Source: Larix kaempferi (Eukaryota; Streptophyta; Pinopsida; Pinales; Pinaceae). Taken from it: a stretch of DNA of 64,000 bases. The first letter of the stretch is position 1, and every line of letters starts with the position of its first letter. Positions 9,730-20,423 of this stretch are shown here, piece by piece. Where the stretch lies: contig BSBM01000423.1 in assembly GCA_027924585.1 (NCBI GenBank), forward strand, positions 4,798,001 through 4,862,000, read 5' to 3'. The position numbers and the translations under genes are program-made. The notes beneath the pieces are model-generated. The model had not been told where the DNA came from. It worked only from the letters and a program-made list of their open reading frames with translations, and did no database searches.

Positions 9730-12700
9730 ATGCCGAAAACCGGTAAGAAGAAGGCGAAGATGACAGAAAAGAAGCCTGCCCTTCCCAAGATTGAAACCTC
9801 GCTCCAGGACACCAAGTGTACCACTGGTGTCCCTCCAGAAATCAGATGGGATGATATATACAGAATGATCAGGGACCAAGAGATCCCAGATATGTTGCTG
9901 GAGGAGGCACCGATCTATCAAAATATCAGAGCCTCAGGCATAACTAGAGCCGCTACCCGCCCTGAGCTATTCCCCTGTGCCGAAGTGATCGGGTGGATAC
10001 TCCAACATGCAGATGCTGAAGGGAGAGTGATAAATGACAGCGGGAAGGTGGCTATTGCTTCATTTCAACCCGCGTATGTTGCGGCGGCCTACAGATTTCC
10101 CCGTGTCCAACAAGCTCTGACTGACGAATGGTTAGGCCAAATGGATAACGTCGAGATGGCCAAGAAGCTATTGAGAGGAGGGAAGCATTTGAGGAAAAGG
10201 GGAAATGATGAATATGACGTGCAGAACCTGAGGGCCCCTTTCAGATTGATCGCTTTAATGCTGTGCAGAATCTTCGGCATGCCCGATGGCACAGTATACA
10301 AGATTCAGTGGGTCCCTATCATTCATTATGTGGCATTTCAGGGGACAGTGTTTGACTGGGCCACTATCCTGTCGGATAGTCTGGCCTCGATGATAGCTGC
10401 TGCTAAGCCAGGACTGGGCTTGAAGAAGGCTGAATTCTTCATGTCCTCATACCTGATCGATTGCATCTTGGCCAAGATAGAGTTCCCCAAATTGGGGTGT
10501 ACATGGGATAGGGCCACTGCCCCGGTCTACATCGCATTCAAGATGTTGTGGGCTCAGAATTACAAGCCCAGCTACAAACTTATCTGCGAGGGGTTCATCA
10601 TGCCCCTATATGAGAAGATCTTCAAGGAAGAACCAAATTGTCTGTCAGAAAATGCTTTGGAAATCCTTGAGGAGTATGGGGACTTTTACTTTTCAGAACA
10701 AGGTACCTACCTGAGAATGTTCGGAGGGACTAAGCCCCCATACATATTGCCGCAGTACGCCACAGACTATGTGGTGCTCAAGGAAGCAGTAAGACAGCTC
10801 TTCTTGGATGGGATTGGAGCATTCCTCCACAAGCTACACAAGGCTTCCTTTCCTCCCCTACCTTTCTGCATAGGCGCTTACAAGTTTTCAGGGGTGGCCT
10901 CTGCCGACGAATTTGTTCAAGAGTTGAGGGCCTTCCATTTCGGTGAGGTCATCTTCCACAGGAACGACAGAAAGGGTAAAGTGGCCGAGCATTGCAAGGG
11001 GAATTACGCTAACTTCGAATACTCCCACTATCCCGATGCCGAGGAGGAAGCATTCAGAGGCATCAGCAACATGACTGAGCTACGGATTTGTCGCCAAAGT
11101 ACTGGAGCGAGCTCCAGCTCAACCAAAACCCAGAAGACCACCCAGCAAAAGGAGAGAAAAGCCAAGGATGCCCGAGCTCAGGAAGAGCTCAGATTAAGAG
11201 AAGAGGCAAGGTTACAAAAGGAAGCCGAGGAAGCGAGAAAGCAACAAGATGCTGAAAATGAAAGACTGCGGAAGGAGGCTGAAGAAGCCCAAAAGCAGAA
11301 AGAAGCAGAAGCTGAACGAGCTGAAGCAAGGAAGAAGGCGGAGGAAGAATTGAAGGCAAGGGAAAATACCGAGGCAGGCGGGTCCGGTGTGCAAGACATG
11401 GAGATAGACACCTCTCAAGGAGGTGGCTCTGGTACCCAGAAGGAAGGAACAGACCCCGCTCAGGAAGTCCGGACCCCACCTATGGAAGAAGACATAGACA
11501 TCATAAACCGACCAATTGTACCGTACACTCCATCCGGGAAACGTACGGTGTCCAAATGGAATGAGTTTGTTTATGATAAGAAAAGAAAAGCAATGGTCCT
11601 CCAATCAGAAGAGAGGATTAAAAGTCCCTTCCATGATGACATAGTTACTCGTCGAGAGGTCGCTGTCATGCAGAACACAGACGCAGATCCCGTCGCCATG
11701 GCATCAGCAGCCATAGCAACAGCACAGGCATCATTTGCCAATGTAGGGGTTATAGTCAAAGAAAATATATTGACAAAGAAGAGAGCACGTACCCTACAAC
11801 AAAATGTGGCTAATGAACAAGCCCAAAGAGACCTGGCAGTGAACAAATACAATTGCTTGTACGCTGAGCATAAGGAGTTGGCAAACAAGTACAGCTACCT
11901 GGAGGAGGAAAAGGACCAGCTAGCACTCCAAATAATGATTGCAGAAGCAGAGAAGAGTGGAGCAGAAGAGAAGGTCTCTCAGCTAGAAGCAGACAAGCAA
12001 ACATTAACCGAGCGGTTAGAGCAGGCTGAGAGCAAAGCAATAGACTTGGCTCCCTTTCATGAGCTGTCCTGCGGCATTCTGAAACAAATAAATGACACGC
12101 AGGAGCTGATCACTGACGAGGTTTGCAAACTCAAGGCCATGACAGCCAGATTGAAAGAGGTTAATATGGAAGCCCACAGGCTCAAAGCTAAGAATACCCG
12201 TGTCAAGGCAAATGTCATAAATCAAATGGCATGGAGAGAAGGGAGAGGAGGTTTCCCCCCGCATCTTCCTTTTAAGGCCGTGGAAGAGTTTAATGAAGAT
12301 ATAGCCTTGTTGGAGTTTGGCCGGAACTGTGCCAATAAGCTGATGGCCAGTGTGCAGAGGACGACAGATAGAATCAACGTCCTGTACCAAAAGCTCAAAG
12401 GAGTCCATGACAACTGCACACTGAGCTTCCCTCAGACCCTAGAAGACTTCCCGGAAAAGGAACAGCGGTTGTCTCAACTGAAAGAAGATCTAGGCGTCCA
12501 GATGGAATATGTGAGAAGGATTGATGTCTTGGCCATGGATGATCTCCAACATTACATTGGTTCATCAACACTTCACAACCATCTGCTGAAGGAAGCTCAT
12601 CAGGCTGCTGAAGCAGAAGTCCAAGGCATTAAAGCAGAGCTCGGGAAGAATGTGACTTCCCAGAAAATCCTGTTCCCTGCTGCAGCAAACGTAATTATAA

Positions 12701-12957
12701 GGGACACAGGTGTGTGGCACAGCTACATTGAAGAGGAGAACAGGAAAGCTGCAGCAGCAGCAGGAACATCAGTAGATCCGGCAGCCTCTCTCCCAACAGC
12801 CTCTTCCCCAGCAATGACAGAAAAGCCGGCCAGTTCATTTCCCCCTTCTCAATTAGGAGCAGCATCAACAGGGGATTCAAGGGCCTCTGCTCAGGCAGCA
12901 CCAGTGACAATCAACTTGGGCGACCCTTTGCCAGCAGAAGCTCACGCACAGGAATGA
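9730..12957 (+). CDS. ORF2, 1075-aa protein of unknown function carried by Tat1
   Basis: An intact ORF in the same direction as gag-pol, starting 3.7 kb after the pol stop. The ATG lies 12 nt after a predicted splice acceptor. The N-terminus is lysine-rich. Residues about 60-450 form a globular-looking, aromatic-rich region I do not recognise. Residues about 482-545 are a Glu/Arg/Lys/Ala-rich continuous helix or coiled coil. Residues about 681-773 are a second coiled coil preceded by a basic KKRAR patch. The C-terminus is Ala/Ser/Pro-rich. I see no signal peptide, membrane segment, zinc finger or catalytic motif, so it is not a typical envelope protein. Decayed homologues lie in Tat2 at 20424-22020 plus 26406-26700 and at 31278-31705. 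Extra ORFs of unknown role are well known in the Tat lineage. Confidence 0.9.
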   Translation: MPKTGKKKAKMTEKKPALPKIETSLQDTKCTTGVPPEIRWDDIYRMIRDQEIPDMLLEEAPIYQNIRASGITRAATRPELFPCAEVIGWILQHADAEGRVINDSGKVAIASFQPAYVAAAYRFPRVQQALTDEWLGQMDNVEMAKKLLRGGKHLRKRGNDEYDVQNLRAPFRLIALMLCRIFGMPDGTVYKIQWVPIIHYVAFQGTVFDWATILSDSLASMIAAAKPGLGLKKAEFFMSSYLIDCILAKIEFPKLGCTWDRATAPVYIAFKMLWAQNYKPSYKLICEGFIMPLYEKIFKEEPNCLSENALEILEEYGDFYFSEQGTYLRMFGGTKPPYILPQYATDYVVLKEAVRQLFLDGIGAFLHKLHKASFPPLPFCIGAYKFSGVASADEFVQELRAFHFGEVIFHRNDRKGKVAEHCKGNYANFEYSHYPDAEEEAFRGISNMTELRICRQSTGASSSSTKTQKTTQQKERKAKDARAQEELRLREEARLQKEAEEARKQQDAENERLRKEAEEAQKQKEAEAERAEARKKAEEELKARENTEAGGSGVQDMEIDTSQGGGSGTQKEGTDPAQEVRTPPMEEDIDIINRPIVPYTPSGKRTVSKWNEFVYDKKRKAMVLQSEERIKSPFHDDIVTRREVAVMQNTDADPVAMASAAIATAQASFANVGVIVKENILTKKRARTLQQNVANEQAQRDLAVNKYNCLYAEHKELANKYSYLEEEKDQLALQIMIAEAEKSGAEEKVSQLEADKQTLTERLEQAESKAIDLAPFHELSCGILKQINDTQELITDEVCKLKAMTARLKEVNMEAHRLKAKNTRVKANVINQMAWREGRGGFPPHLPFKAVEEFNEDIALLEFGRNCANKLMASVQRTTDRINVLYQKLKGVHDNCTLSFPQTLEDFPEKEQRLSQLKEDLGVQMEYVRRIDVLAMDDLQHYIGSSTLHNHLLKEAHQAAEAEVQGIKAELGKNVTSQKILFPAAANVIIRDTGVWHSYIEEENRKAAAAAGTSVDPAASLPTASSPAMTEKPASSFPPSQLGAASTGDSRASAQAAPVTINLGDPLPAEAHAQE

Positions 12958-13207
12958 AGAAGATGAATTCAATGAGCCACTATCTTGAGCCAGACACGTG
13001 CCCAGCAGGGAACGCTTTGATTTTAGTAAATTTTCTGTTATATATATTTTGAATATGTAAGGCGTAAGCCATGGGACAGCTGTCCCTGATTTTGTCAAAA
13101 TATTTTTGGTAAAGGAAGTGGCCATTTTGGGGGTCGATTATAGTGGAAATCCCTGTAAATGACAGGTGGGGAATGCTAGGTGTCAGCCCAGAGGGCAAAT
13201 TTGTAAC

Positions 13208-13216
13208 TATAAATAG
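13208..13216 (+). promoter_or_regulatory. Second TATA box of the Tat LTR (genomic RNA promoter)
   Basis: TATAAATAG is conserved in all three LTR copies: here, and on the - strand at 31093-31085 and 20239-20231. Its position about 1 kb or less before the LTR end, downstream of ORF2, fits the promoter for genomic RNA, with R and U5 following to 14193. Confidence 0.65.
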
Positions 13217-14193
13217 AAGCTAGGAAAGATTAGAAGGGACTTTTTTGCAGGGAAATGAAAATTTTGGGGAAATGATATGAGCTATCTTGTATCGGCTCTG
13301 TAAATTGAATTTTTCTAATAGAAGCCACGGGAGATGGACGTTTTGCTTGGAATGTTGGGTTGCTTTGTGTTGGATTATTCTAATGACTGCAATTCTGCAA
13401 TGTGAGATCATTCTTGACTTCTAAATTATTTCTTTGCATTAATGATTTTTCTCTCATCTACGCATGCGTTCTCTCTTTTCTGTGAACAATGAAATGTATT
13501 GCAGTGAATTTCTCTATCTAGATTGAATAGCTAACTGTTCTTTCTTCCGGGCAATCCGTGTGGCTCATTGTTCATGCCTTTAAATTGCTCCTTGCAGGGA
13601 TCTTTTAGTTTAATTCCAGTTTCGTTGCATCTAGATTTGTTTCTTTATTCTTGTTAATTAGATCAAACAATTTTGATTTCTTTTGTCCATAAGCAATAGA
13701 TACGTTCTGTAAGTTTCATGTTAGATCTGTTTCCTTACCCTTTAGCTTTCCTCTGTTTCTCTGAGCAATAGATGCGTTCCAGTTTGAATGAGAAGCTATC
13801 TTCTCAAGATCCTCATCTGGCTGTAGCTTTGACCGTAAGGAATAATAGCTATCTGTTCGTTGCTTACGATATCTGTCACAGCTGATTGCTCCCCCCTTAA
13901 GTGTGTTCCCCTGCAGGGATAGATAGATGTGTTCCCATTTCTAGATTTAGATCTGTTTCAATTGCATTTAGATTAAGTATGCTTTAGGCATGTGCATCTC
14001 ATATAAAACACACAAAACCCAAAAGAAAGGTGGATCGGGCCATAACCGGTAGAATCAGATTTAAAGTCCAAAACCACGGTTGCCGGAACCGCTAACCGGA
14101 CGGATTCCCTACACCAAACGGGAGATAGTCTAATTGGGACCGTCTCTCGGGGAGAATCCCTTTCTGATTGATGCTACGATATCCGAGGCATCA

Positions 14194-15199
14194 ACATGGT
14201 GATTCCAGCTAAAGCATGGAGAGATATCTCTGGCTGGTCATCCTGAGACGGAGGGTCAATAGGCGATTCTTGAATGTCGAACGGAGCATCAAGTGTTTCT
14301 GTATCTTCGTCACCAATTTCAGAGGCAGGCGGAGACTCCACATCCAAGAGATAGAGCTTTTGCTGAACACATCTATGTCCCCGAGTGAATTTCTCATCAC
14401 AATTATAGCAAAGCCCCTTTTCTCTGCGTGCTTGCATCTCTGTTTCAAACAAACGCTTGATAAGAGTCGGTCGAGGAGCCTGCGGTATAGGTGGTCGCTA
14501 AGAACCCATATTTCGGAAGGGAACAAAAGTGGGCTTGGAGTGTTGTTGGGCTGCAATCTTGTCTTCTGCCAACTTAGCCAACCCTAGGGCTTCCATAATT
14601 GTGGTGGGATAGAACATTTTGACCTCAGAGCGAATGGCATCCTTTAGACCACTGATAAAACAACTCCGGTAAAAGTCATTAGACAATCCTTCGGTGTAGT
14701 TGGCTAGGTTCTCAAATTCGGTTTGATACTCTCTCACAGTGCCAATTTGGCGAAGTTTAGTGAGGGCTCCGGTGAAGTCATCAAAAGCACTAGGACTAAA
14801 TTGTTGTAAAAGGAGCTGGCAAAAGTCTGACCATTTGGCCTCTGGATGAGCCTTGATGTACCAACGGTACCATTGAAGAGCTTCCTGTTCCAAGTGAAAT
14901 GATGCCAGCGGAACTTTGTTGACATCAAAAGTATTATGCAGACTGAAATACTATTCTGCATGATAGATCCATCCAGTTGGATCAGTACCATTGAAGCGAG
15001 GAAAATCAAGCTTCGGACCACAGAAATTGTTGGAAGAAGAGAACCCATTGTTTGATGAAGACTCGGACTGCCGTTTGTTGTTCATAGCTGAATGTTCAAG
15101 ATGGAGGCCGAGAAATTTTTCATCCATTTCCTCGAGTTTGGCTTGGATGGTTACAAGTGCTTCTTCTATGGTTTTTGCTCCTGCACGGGTGACAACCAT
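14194..15199 (-). pseudogene. Gag of chromovirus copy A, broken
   Basis: The frame starts at ATG 15199 (Met-Val-Val-Thr-Arg-Ala-Gly) and passes through at least three frames (15199-14951, 15048-14734, 14893-14498, 14452-14174), so it is not translatable as one protein. It carries the gag core (PRFNG...GWIYHAE...LQWYRW) and a CCHC knuckle, CYNCDEKFTRGHRC, typical of plant chromovirus gag. It ends near the gag/protease junction at the Tat1 boundary. Confidence 0.8.
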
Positions 15200-16193
15200 A
15201 ACCAGGAGTTTTTTTTTTTTTTCACTGGGTAGGAAAACAGAAACAGAAACTGCTTTAGTAAGGGAAAATCTGGACTTGGGAAAAAATCTGAAGGGTAATT
15301 GGGGTTTGACTAGGTGTTGGACACTGTCGACTAGACAGGGAATCCAAAAATGAGGATTTCAGAAGCGGGGTGAAAGAATGGGAAAATTTGGTAGAGGGGG
15401 ACAAAGAAGCAGAATTCAGAAAGGAACTCTGTGGTAAAATTTGAAGGTGATTGGGTAAAATCTGAGGAAGTTATGGCAAACCCTAAAAATAGACAAATGT
15501 GGGCTTTCGGGCTTTGGGAAGGGGAATTGGGGATAGGGTCCTCAGGAATGAAATATGCAGAATGGGATGACAAGGGTTCCCCGAAAATTTCAAGGGAAAT
15601 AGAGTGAAAACAAGGGAGATATGGACAAAAAATTGTTTTTTTTTTCCAGGACTAGAGCGGCTACGGCTCGGAAGGGATCTGGAACAGCGCCGAATGGATT
15701 GAAAACGCCTGGATCTAGAATGGCTTGCAAAATGGATCTAGAACGGCTTGCAAAATGGATCTGAAACGATGTAGTAGTGATCGACAATAGTTCAGCTGAA
15801 AGTAGATATGGACCCCAGGTATGTGCGGCTTCCTAACAGTTCAGGGGTTTCACTTGGTCACCAATGCTGTCTGATTGCTTGCGTATTGGGGCAGTACCCC
15901 TCACTCCACGGATCAGGTAAAACTGATAACCACTTTGCCACAAATGACAGCTCTTGGTTTACCTCACGGGTGGGAACTAGTCAATCAGGTAGGGGTCGTT
16001 GCCCTTTTCGCTAGTAGGTCCTCTCAATGAGCCAGCTACTTCGGGGTTCCTGTGGTACTCCTCACAATGATTTTTAGGGATTGTGCCCAAGTACTTCCCA
16101 CAGTTAAGCGGATATGGATTATTCCCAAATCCGAACCTGCAACAGATGCGAAAAAAAATTGGCAGAAATTTCACCCAGCGAGCCCAACAAAGT

Positions 16194-16205
16194 GCTCTGA
16201 TACCA
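16194..16205 (-). other. Primer-binding site, copy A
   Basis: On the - strand this reads TGGTATCAGAGC, the standard complement of the 3' end of initiator Met tRNA. It sits two bases from the LTR edge at 16208 and fixes the element's orientation. Confidence 0.85.
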
Positions 16206-16207
16206 GA

Positions 16208-16582
16208 TGTGATGCACCTGAAACAATTAATTAATACGAATATGTGAAATAGCAGAAATGACAGAACTCGGAATCACTTTTATATTGATCACAGGCCACT
16301 TTGAGGGGGCAACCTCCTATGAGCAAGCTCAATACTAATAACTTCACAGTGCCTTCATAGGTCTCAACACACACTTATATACTAAGTCTAGGCGCCAATA
16401 CTATGGGTCAAAACCATGGGCCACTACAAACTATGGATCAACAATACTACGGGCGACTTACAAAGCATATGCGCCAACAACAATAACACAAAATATTGAT
16501 CAACAAATACTACGGGACGACTTACAAAGCATATGCGTCCAATAACAACATACTAACAAAGTAAAGACATGGGTTCCTAACA
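16208..16582 (-). repeat. 5' LTR of chromovirus copy A (375 bp)
   Basis: The LTR begins TGTGATGCACCTG and ends GGGTTCCTAACA on the + strand. It is homologous along its length to the LTRs of copies B and C, including two copies of an ACTACGGG-type motif. Confidence 0.85.
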
Positions 16583-19051
16583 TTCTCTTCCTTTGCCTCT
16601 CCAACTCTACATTATCACACCATAATGACGCATGTATTTTCAACTTCATGCGGGTCGTTTTCACTCTGTTATGGTCTTCAATTGTCTCAACGTCAAGGAA
16701 TTACTCCAGACCTCCTATCATTCCATTAATTTTTCCAGGTTCATGTTTTGTGAATATGTAGGGGGTTCTGTTTTTACTCCCATTCCCAACCTATTAATGA
16801 TTTAATAATTCTCTCTTCTATGTCTCAACTACCTTAGCTTCATCTTGTAGAATCTTAGAATTGTCTTCATCATCATTTATGTCATGAGCTTCAGTTTCAA
16901 TTACTCTTCTATGAACTGTCTCTGTAGCTTCCAATTTTCCTTGTTTAGACATTAATTCCCATGTCACCTCATATGCAACACCTCTAAGGTTGCTTTTTCC
17001 TCTCCATTGCATTTTTTTTCTTCTTCTGAACAAATCTCTCCTTTTACAGTGCTACCCAATGGAGTTTCTTTAACTACAATTTCTTAATAGAAAAGATTGT
17101 CTCCTTCAACTCCCCTTATAACATCGACCATTCCTTCCTCCATTCTGATTTTTGTTGCGACTGTCGTTACAACTCCATTACCAATAAGGTCGGTCTTCTG
17201 GCATTCCACAGTTGAAATGTTCATTCATTCAACTGACCCACTTTTTACCCTATCGACTCCACAACCAACCAGTTCTATATCAAATTTAGTGACCACCATA
17301 GTCTCGACCACTTCATCGACCTATGTCTCAACTATTAGTACAACCACCATCCCAGATATCATTCCCATGACTAGTATCGTCAGTATACCTATGTCCCTAC
17401 TTGTCATGACTGCTACAACGTCGATTTTAGTCACGACCATCCTGATGTTGACTGCATCAAATGATCAGCAAATAACTCTAACCAATGGAACAAGATGTTA
17501 GAAGAGTTCGAAGAAAGAAAGAAAAGGAAATGAAAAGAAACCTAATGCCAACATTAGAATTTCATTACCACTACAACAGGAATTTGGTTCTACATCAATA
17601 ATAGGAACTTTTGTACCAGCTAAAGCATCATACCAAGAGCTAGATGAAATCATTAAGTTTGTTAATAAGGAGCACAATAAAAGATGGTCCATTACTAGTA
17701 AAATGCTCAAAGCCATAAACTGGATGGCATGTTCATCAAAATTCAAGCAAATTATCGGACCAATAAAAGGACCCCATCCTAAGAGAACACTTGATAAATC
17801 CAAAGCCTATTTGGTTTTGTGTTAACCTATCTTCATCAAGTACTTGACTAGTAGACACAATAGAAACAATATGAAAACAATTTACTTATCGTCAATGAGT
17901 TTAGCCTAGTTTGAATCACAGGACAAGCAATTAAAAGAATATGAGGTACATGCAACTAGATCATCCTTAATTCTAAACAATCGGTATTCCTATTATGGGA
18001 AAATGTGTATTTAAATTCAGACCCTGCAAACCACTATTTTGGACTTATACACAAGAAAGGTTATAGCCGACCCACACACCACTCAAATCTTAGAGGACCA
18101 AACCCAAATGGAACATTAGCACATGGTTGACTTGCTGAAGAAGCAACATCAATGGTTGCATGAAGAAAATAATGTGCAAGGTCAATTCATCCATATGAAA
18201 TGCCATATGTGAGCTACAGAGCTTCAACACCAACATTTTGGGACTAATATTCAAAATATGCAGGAAAAACCAATGCAAGTGAAGTTGTTACGACTATATG
18301 AGCTCACCACAGTAAGTACAAACATTCAGTCTATCCTAGTTGTCTGGGACGATTTCCAACGATGCCTCACCCTCTATTCTACTGCCATAGTCAAAGTATG
18401 TGCTAAAGCGACTCCACCTGGTGCAGCATCGAGTTCTCAGCTACCTTAAATTTTGTAATTTTGTATTTTTTTGTAAAATTCACATCTCCTTGTTCTCTTA
18501 AGGATGAAGAAATTTTTTGGGGTGGGTTAGATGTTGGAGGAGCCTAATCGAAAAGTCGACTAGGTCCTCTTGACCAACCACTAACTGGTCTTTCTAGTCT
18601 ATTTGAGTTCGTTAGGTCAACCAACAGACAATTATATAGTTACAATTGTCTAACTGATTGTATGATCCATATATATAGGCTACTGAGCCAAATGTTATAG
18701 AGACGATTACCTTCCTTTTGTACATTATGACTTATTAATAATTGAAGAATAGTTGTTGATGTGACCATTACTCTTATTTATTCTTGCTATGTTTATGTAT
18801 GCTTAGTCTCTTAATGAATATTTTTTATAATATGCTACTGGTAACCTAATGTAATCTTGTACATTACAGCAAAACTCCTACGATACTAAGCTTGACGCAA
18901 CCTAAGTTGGAATTCAAATTAACCATAATAAATAAGGATACATATTTAAGAAAAATAGAGAGCACAACTAAAATTGGAAGGAGGCATAAATCGAATTAAA
19001 AAAAAGCAAGCACACACAAAGGGGACACTTATAAAATTTCACCGCCAATTT
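16583..19051. other. Degenerate sequence without a supported gene
   Basis: The T/C- and Ser/Thr-biased stretch at 17097-17500 and the short frames at 17500-18450 match nothing I recognise. At about 18520-18534 a G-rich tract (TTTTTTGGGGTGGGTTAGA) abuts TGTTGGAGGAGCC, which looks like a polypurine tract and LTR start on the + strand. A CA end near 18867 (...CATTACA) is possible. An old, unclassified LTR element is the likeliest content. Confidence 0.35.
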
Positions 19052-19546
19052 CTATTTGTAATACCCCTAGTTTTGACTTGGAATGTATTTATCAAATATT
19101 ATGTAGATGATGTAAATATGCAAATGTGAATTCCTAGTGCGGAGCTCAAGGCCAAGGCCCGACTAGTGAATCGATAGGAATGTATGATGTTATATTTTTA
19201 TTTGGACTGTTTGGTTGGATTTTATGCCTAATTCGAAATGTATGTAAATGTTATGCTGAAAATTAATAAAATGGTCTGAAAATGGTTCTATAAAGAGCAC
19301 CAAAGGGGCTATGATTCCACCAGAGGGGAAGAGGAAGCGGGATTATGGGAACCCAATCCTATGCTGCCATGTGTCAACCTTAGAACTCACTCAAAATTCT
19401 GTCATGTGATGGGAATAAGCCAATTATATCCTTTTGACCATTTTCCAATCATTGATTACACATGTGGGGTTGGTGGGAAAAGTCACTTCTTGTAGTTATT
19501 GAAGCATGGGGTTTGTAACAGTTATGTCAGATGTCAGCAGTCCTAT

Positions 19547-20333
19547 TGATTCCTTAGAGATCGTATCATCAATCAGCAAGGGATTCTCCCCGGTAAGCAA
19601 GCCCAATTAGATTGCTCACCATTTGGTGAGGGGAATCCGTCTGGTTAACAGTTCCAGCTATTGTAATATTTGAATATTCTTATCCTTAGCACCGGTTGCG
19701 GCCCGATCCACCGTTAAGGTATTTTATTTTAAAGATGAAATGCAAGTGCCCTAAGCTAAATGCAGGCAACTGATCTAAACTAAACTAAGACTGTGCAAAC
19801 AAATTTAATCTATCCTTGCAAGGAGCAAACTGTAAAGATGAGTAATAAACTAAAAGAAACATCTAAAGATCAGACAGATAGCTATTCAATCATAAAGATG
19901 CATCTACAGCAGAATACAAAAGATATTAAACATAGCTTTAATTCAGTTAATACATTCCATTACTCATTTGAGAGAGATATCTTTGCACAGAAAATAGAAG
20001 AATCATTCATTACAGATAAGTAATTCACAATAGTAAAGAAAGATCTCACAGCATATGGATGATATGAGAGTGATCCAGTAAACATTCAATACATCTGCGA
20101 GGCAAAAATGTAGTCTCTCGGGGTTTCATTAGGCAAAATCGAGTTCCTTATACATGCAGAGAAGTAATTCACGTACAAGACAAAAAATGTCTTTCACTTA
20201 CCAAAAGTCCTTGTACTATTCACTGACTAACTATTTATAAGTTTACAAAATGCCTCTAGGGCTGCCATGTGTCTCCCTCTTTAATTCTTTTATTTTTTTC
20301 TTTAAATGCTTTCTACAAAAATGAGGTGACTCG
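19547..20333 (-). repeat. Conserved terminal part of Tat2 3' LTR
   Basis: About 787 bp aligns with 30401-31187 and, more loosely, with the end of Tat1 (to 14193). The first 180 bp differ at many positions between the two Tat2 copies, so the element is old. TATAAATAG lies at 20239-20231. If the LTR includes ORF2, this is only the last segment of the 3' LTR. Confidence 0.75.
20231..20239 (-). promoter_or_regulatory. TATAAATAG of Tat2 3' LTR
   Basis: Same conserved element as at 13208-13216 and 31085-31093. Confidence 0.6.
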
Positions 20334-20423
20334 TAAGTTCCCTTTACAAAAGGACGGTTGTCCCCTTTTACTTCATAATTCAATAATAGGGAAAGAAAAC
20401 AAAAATGCATTATGGCTGTCTAG

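Larger units (their letters stand above)
1..14193 (+). mobile_element. Tat-lineage Ty3/gypsy LTR retrotransposon 'Tat1' (5' end outside window)
   Basis: The element holds an uninterrupted gag-pol frame, a long spacer, a second ORF and an LTR end at 14193 (...GGCATCA). The homologous Tat2 LTR ends the same way at 30401 and 19547 on the other strand. The left edge falls inside gag. By alignment with Tat2, whose Met is 45 residues before the shared Leu-Tyr-Ala, the start codon should lie about 50 nt and the 5' LTR edge about 100 nt to the left of base 1. Both long ORFs are intact, unlike every other Tat copy here. Immediately right of 14193 the sequence is the interior of a chromovirus-type element on the other strand, so Tat1 probably inserted into it. 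Confidence 0.9.
7079..14193 (+). repeat. Proposed giant 3' LTR of Tat1, containing ORF2
   Basis: The proposed left edge is TGTTGTTGC at 7079, the point where homology with the outer edge of Tat2 (33133, - strand) begins. The right edge is ...GGCATCA at 14193. In between lie, in order, the GC-rich repeat array, E-box plus TATA, a leader exon, an intron, ORF2, a second TATA and the LTR end. The same order, with ORF2 internally deleted, stands 5' of the primer-binding site and gag in Tat2, as an LTR should. Weak points: no polypurine tract directly precedes 7079, and the 5' LTR of Tat1 is outside the window. Alternative: a short LTR of about 1.07 kb starting near 13119, with ORF2 internal. Confidence 0.6.
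14194..16582 (-). mobile_element. Chromovirus-type element copy A, 5' portion
   Basis: On the - strand, the 5' LTR (16582-16208), a primer-binding site and a decayed gag are followed by sequence up to about 14197. There it stops against the end of Tat1. Copies B and C continue past the equivalent point into protease and RNase H, so the rest of copy A is expected to the left of Tat1, outside the window. The base string after its 5' LTR is TTCTC at 16583-16587; the matching duplication cannot be seen. Confidence 0.8.

Noticed and set aside
9730-12957. ORF2 of Tat1 as an envelope-like gene
   Set aside because: Position is env-like, but no signal peptide, membrane helix or glycoprotein features can be seen; the protein is highly charged with coiled coils.
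13119-13119. TGGCC at 13119 as the start of a conventional short LTR of Tat1
   Set aside because: The preceding TAAAGGAAG is a poor polypurine tract, and the equivalent site in Tat2 does not begin with TG. Not excluded.
17097-17501. 134-codon Ser/Thr/Ile-rich ORF
   Set aside because: Low-complexity composition from a C/T-rich stretch, no start context, no similarity I recognise.
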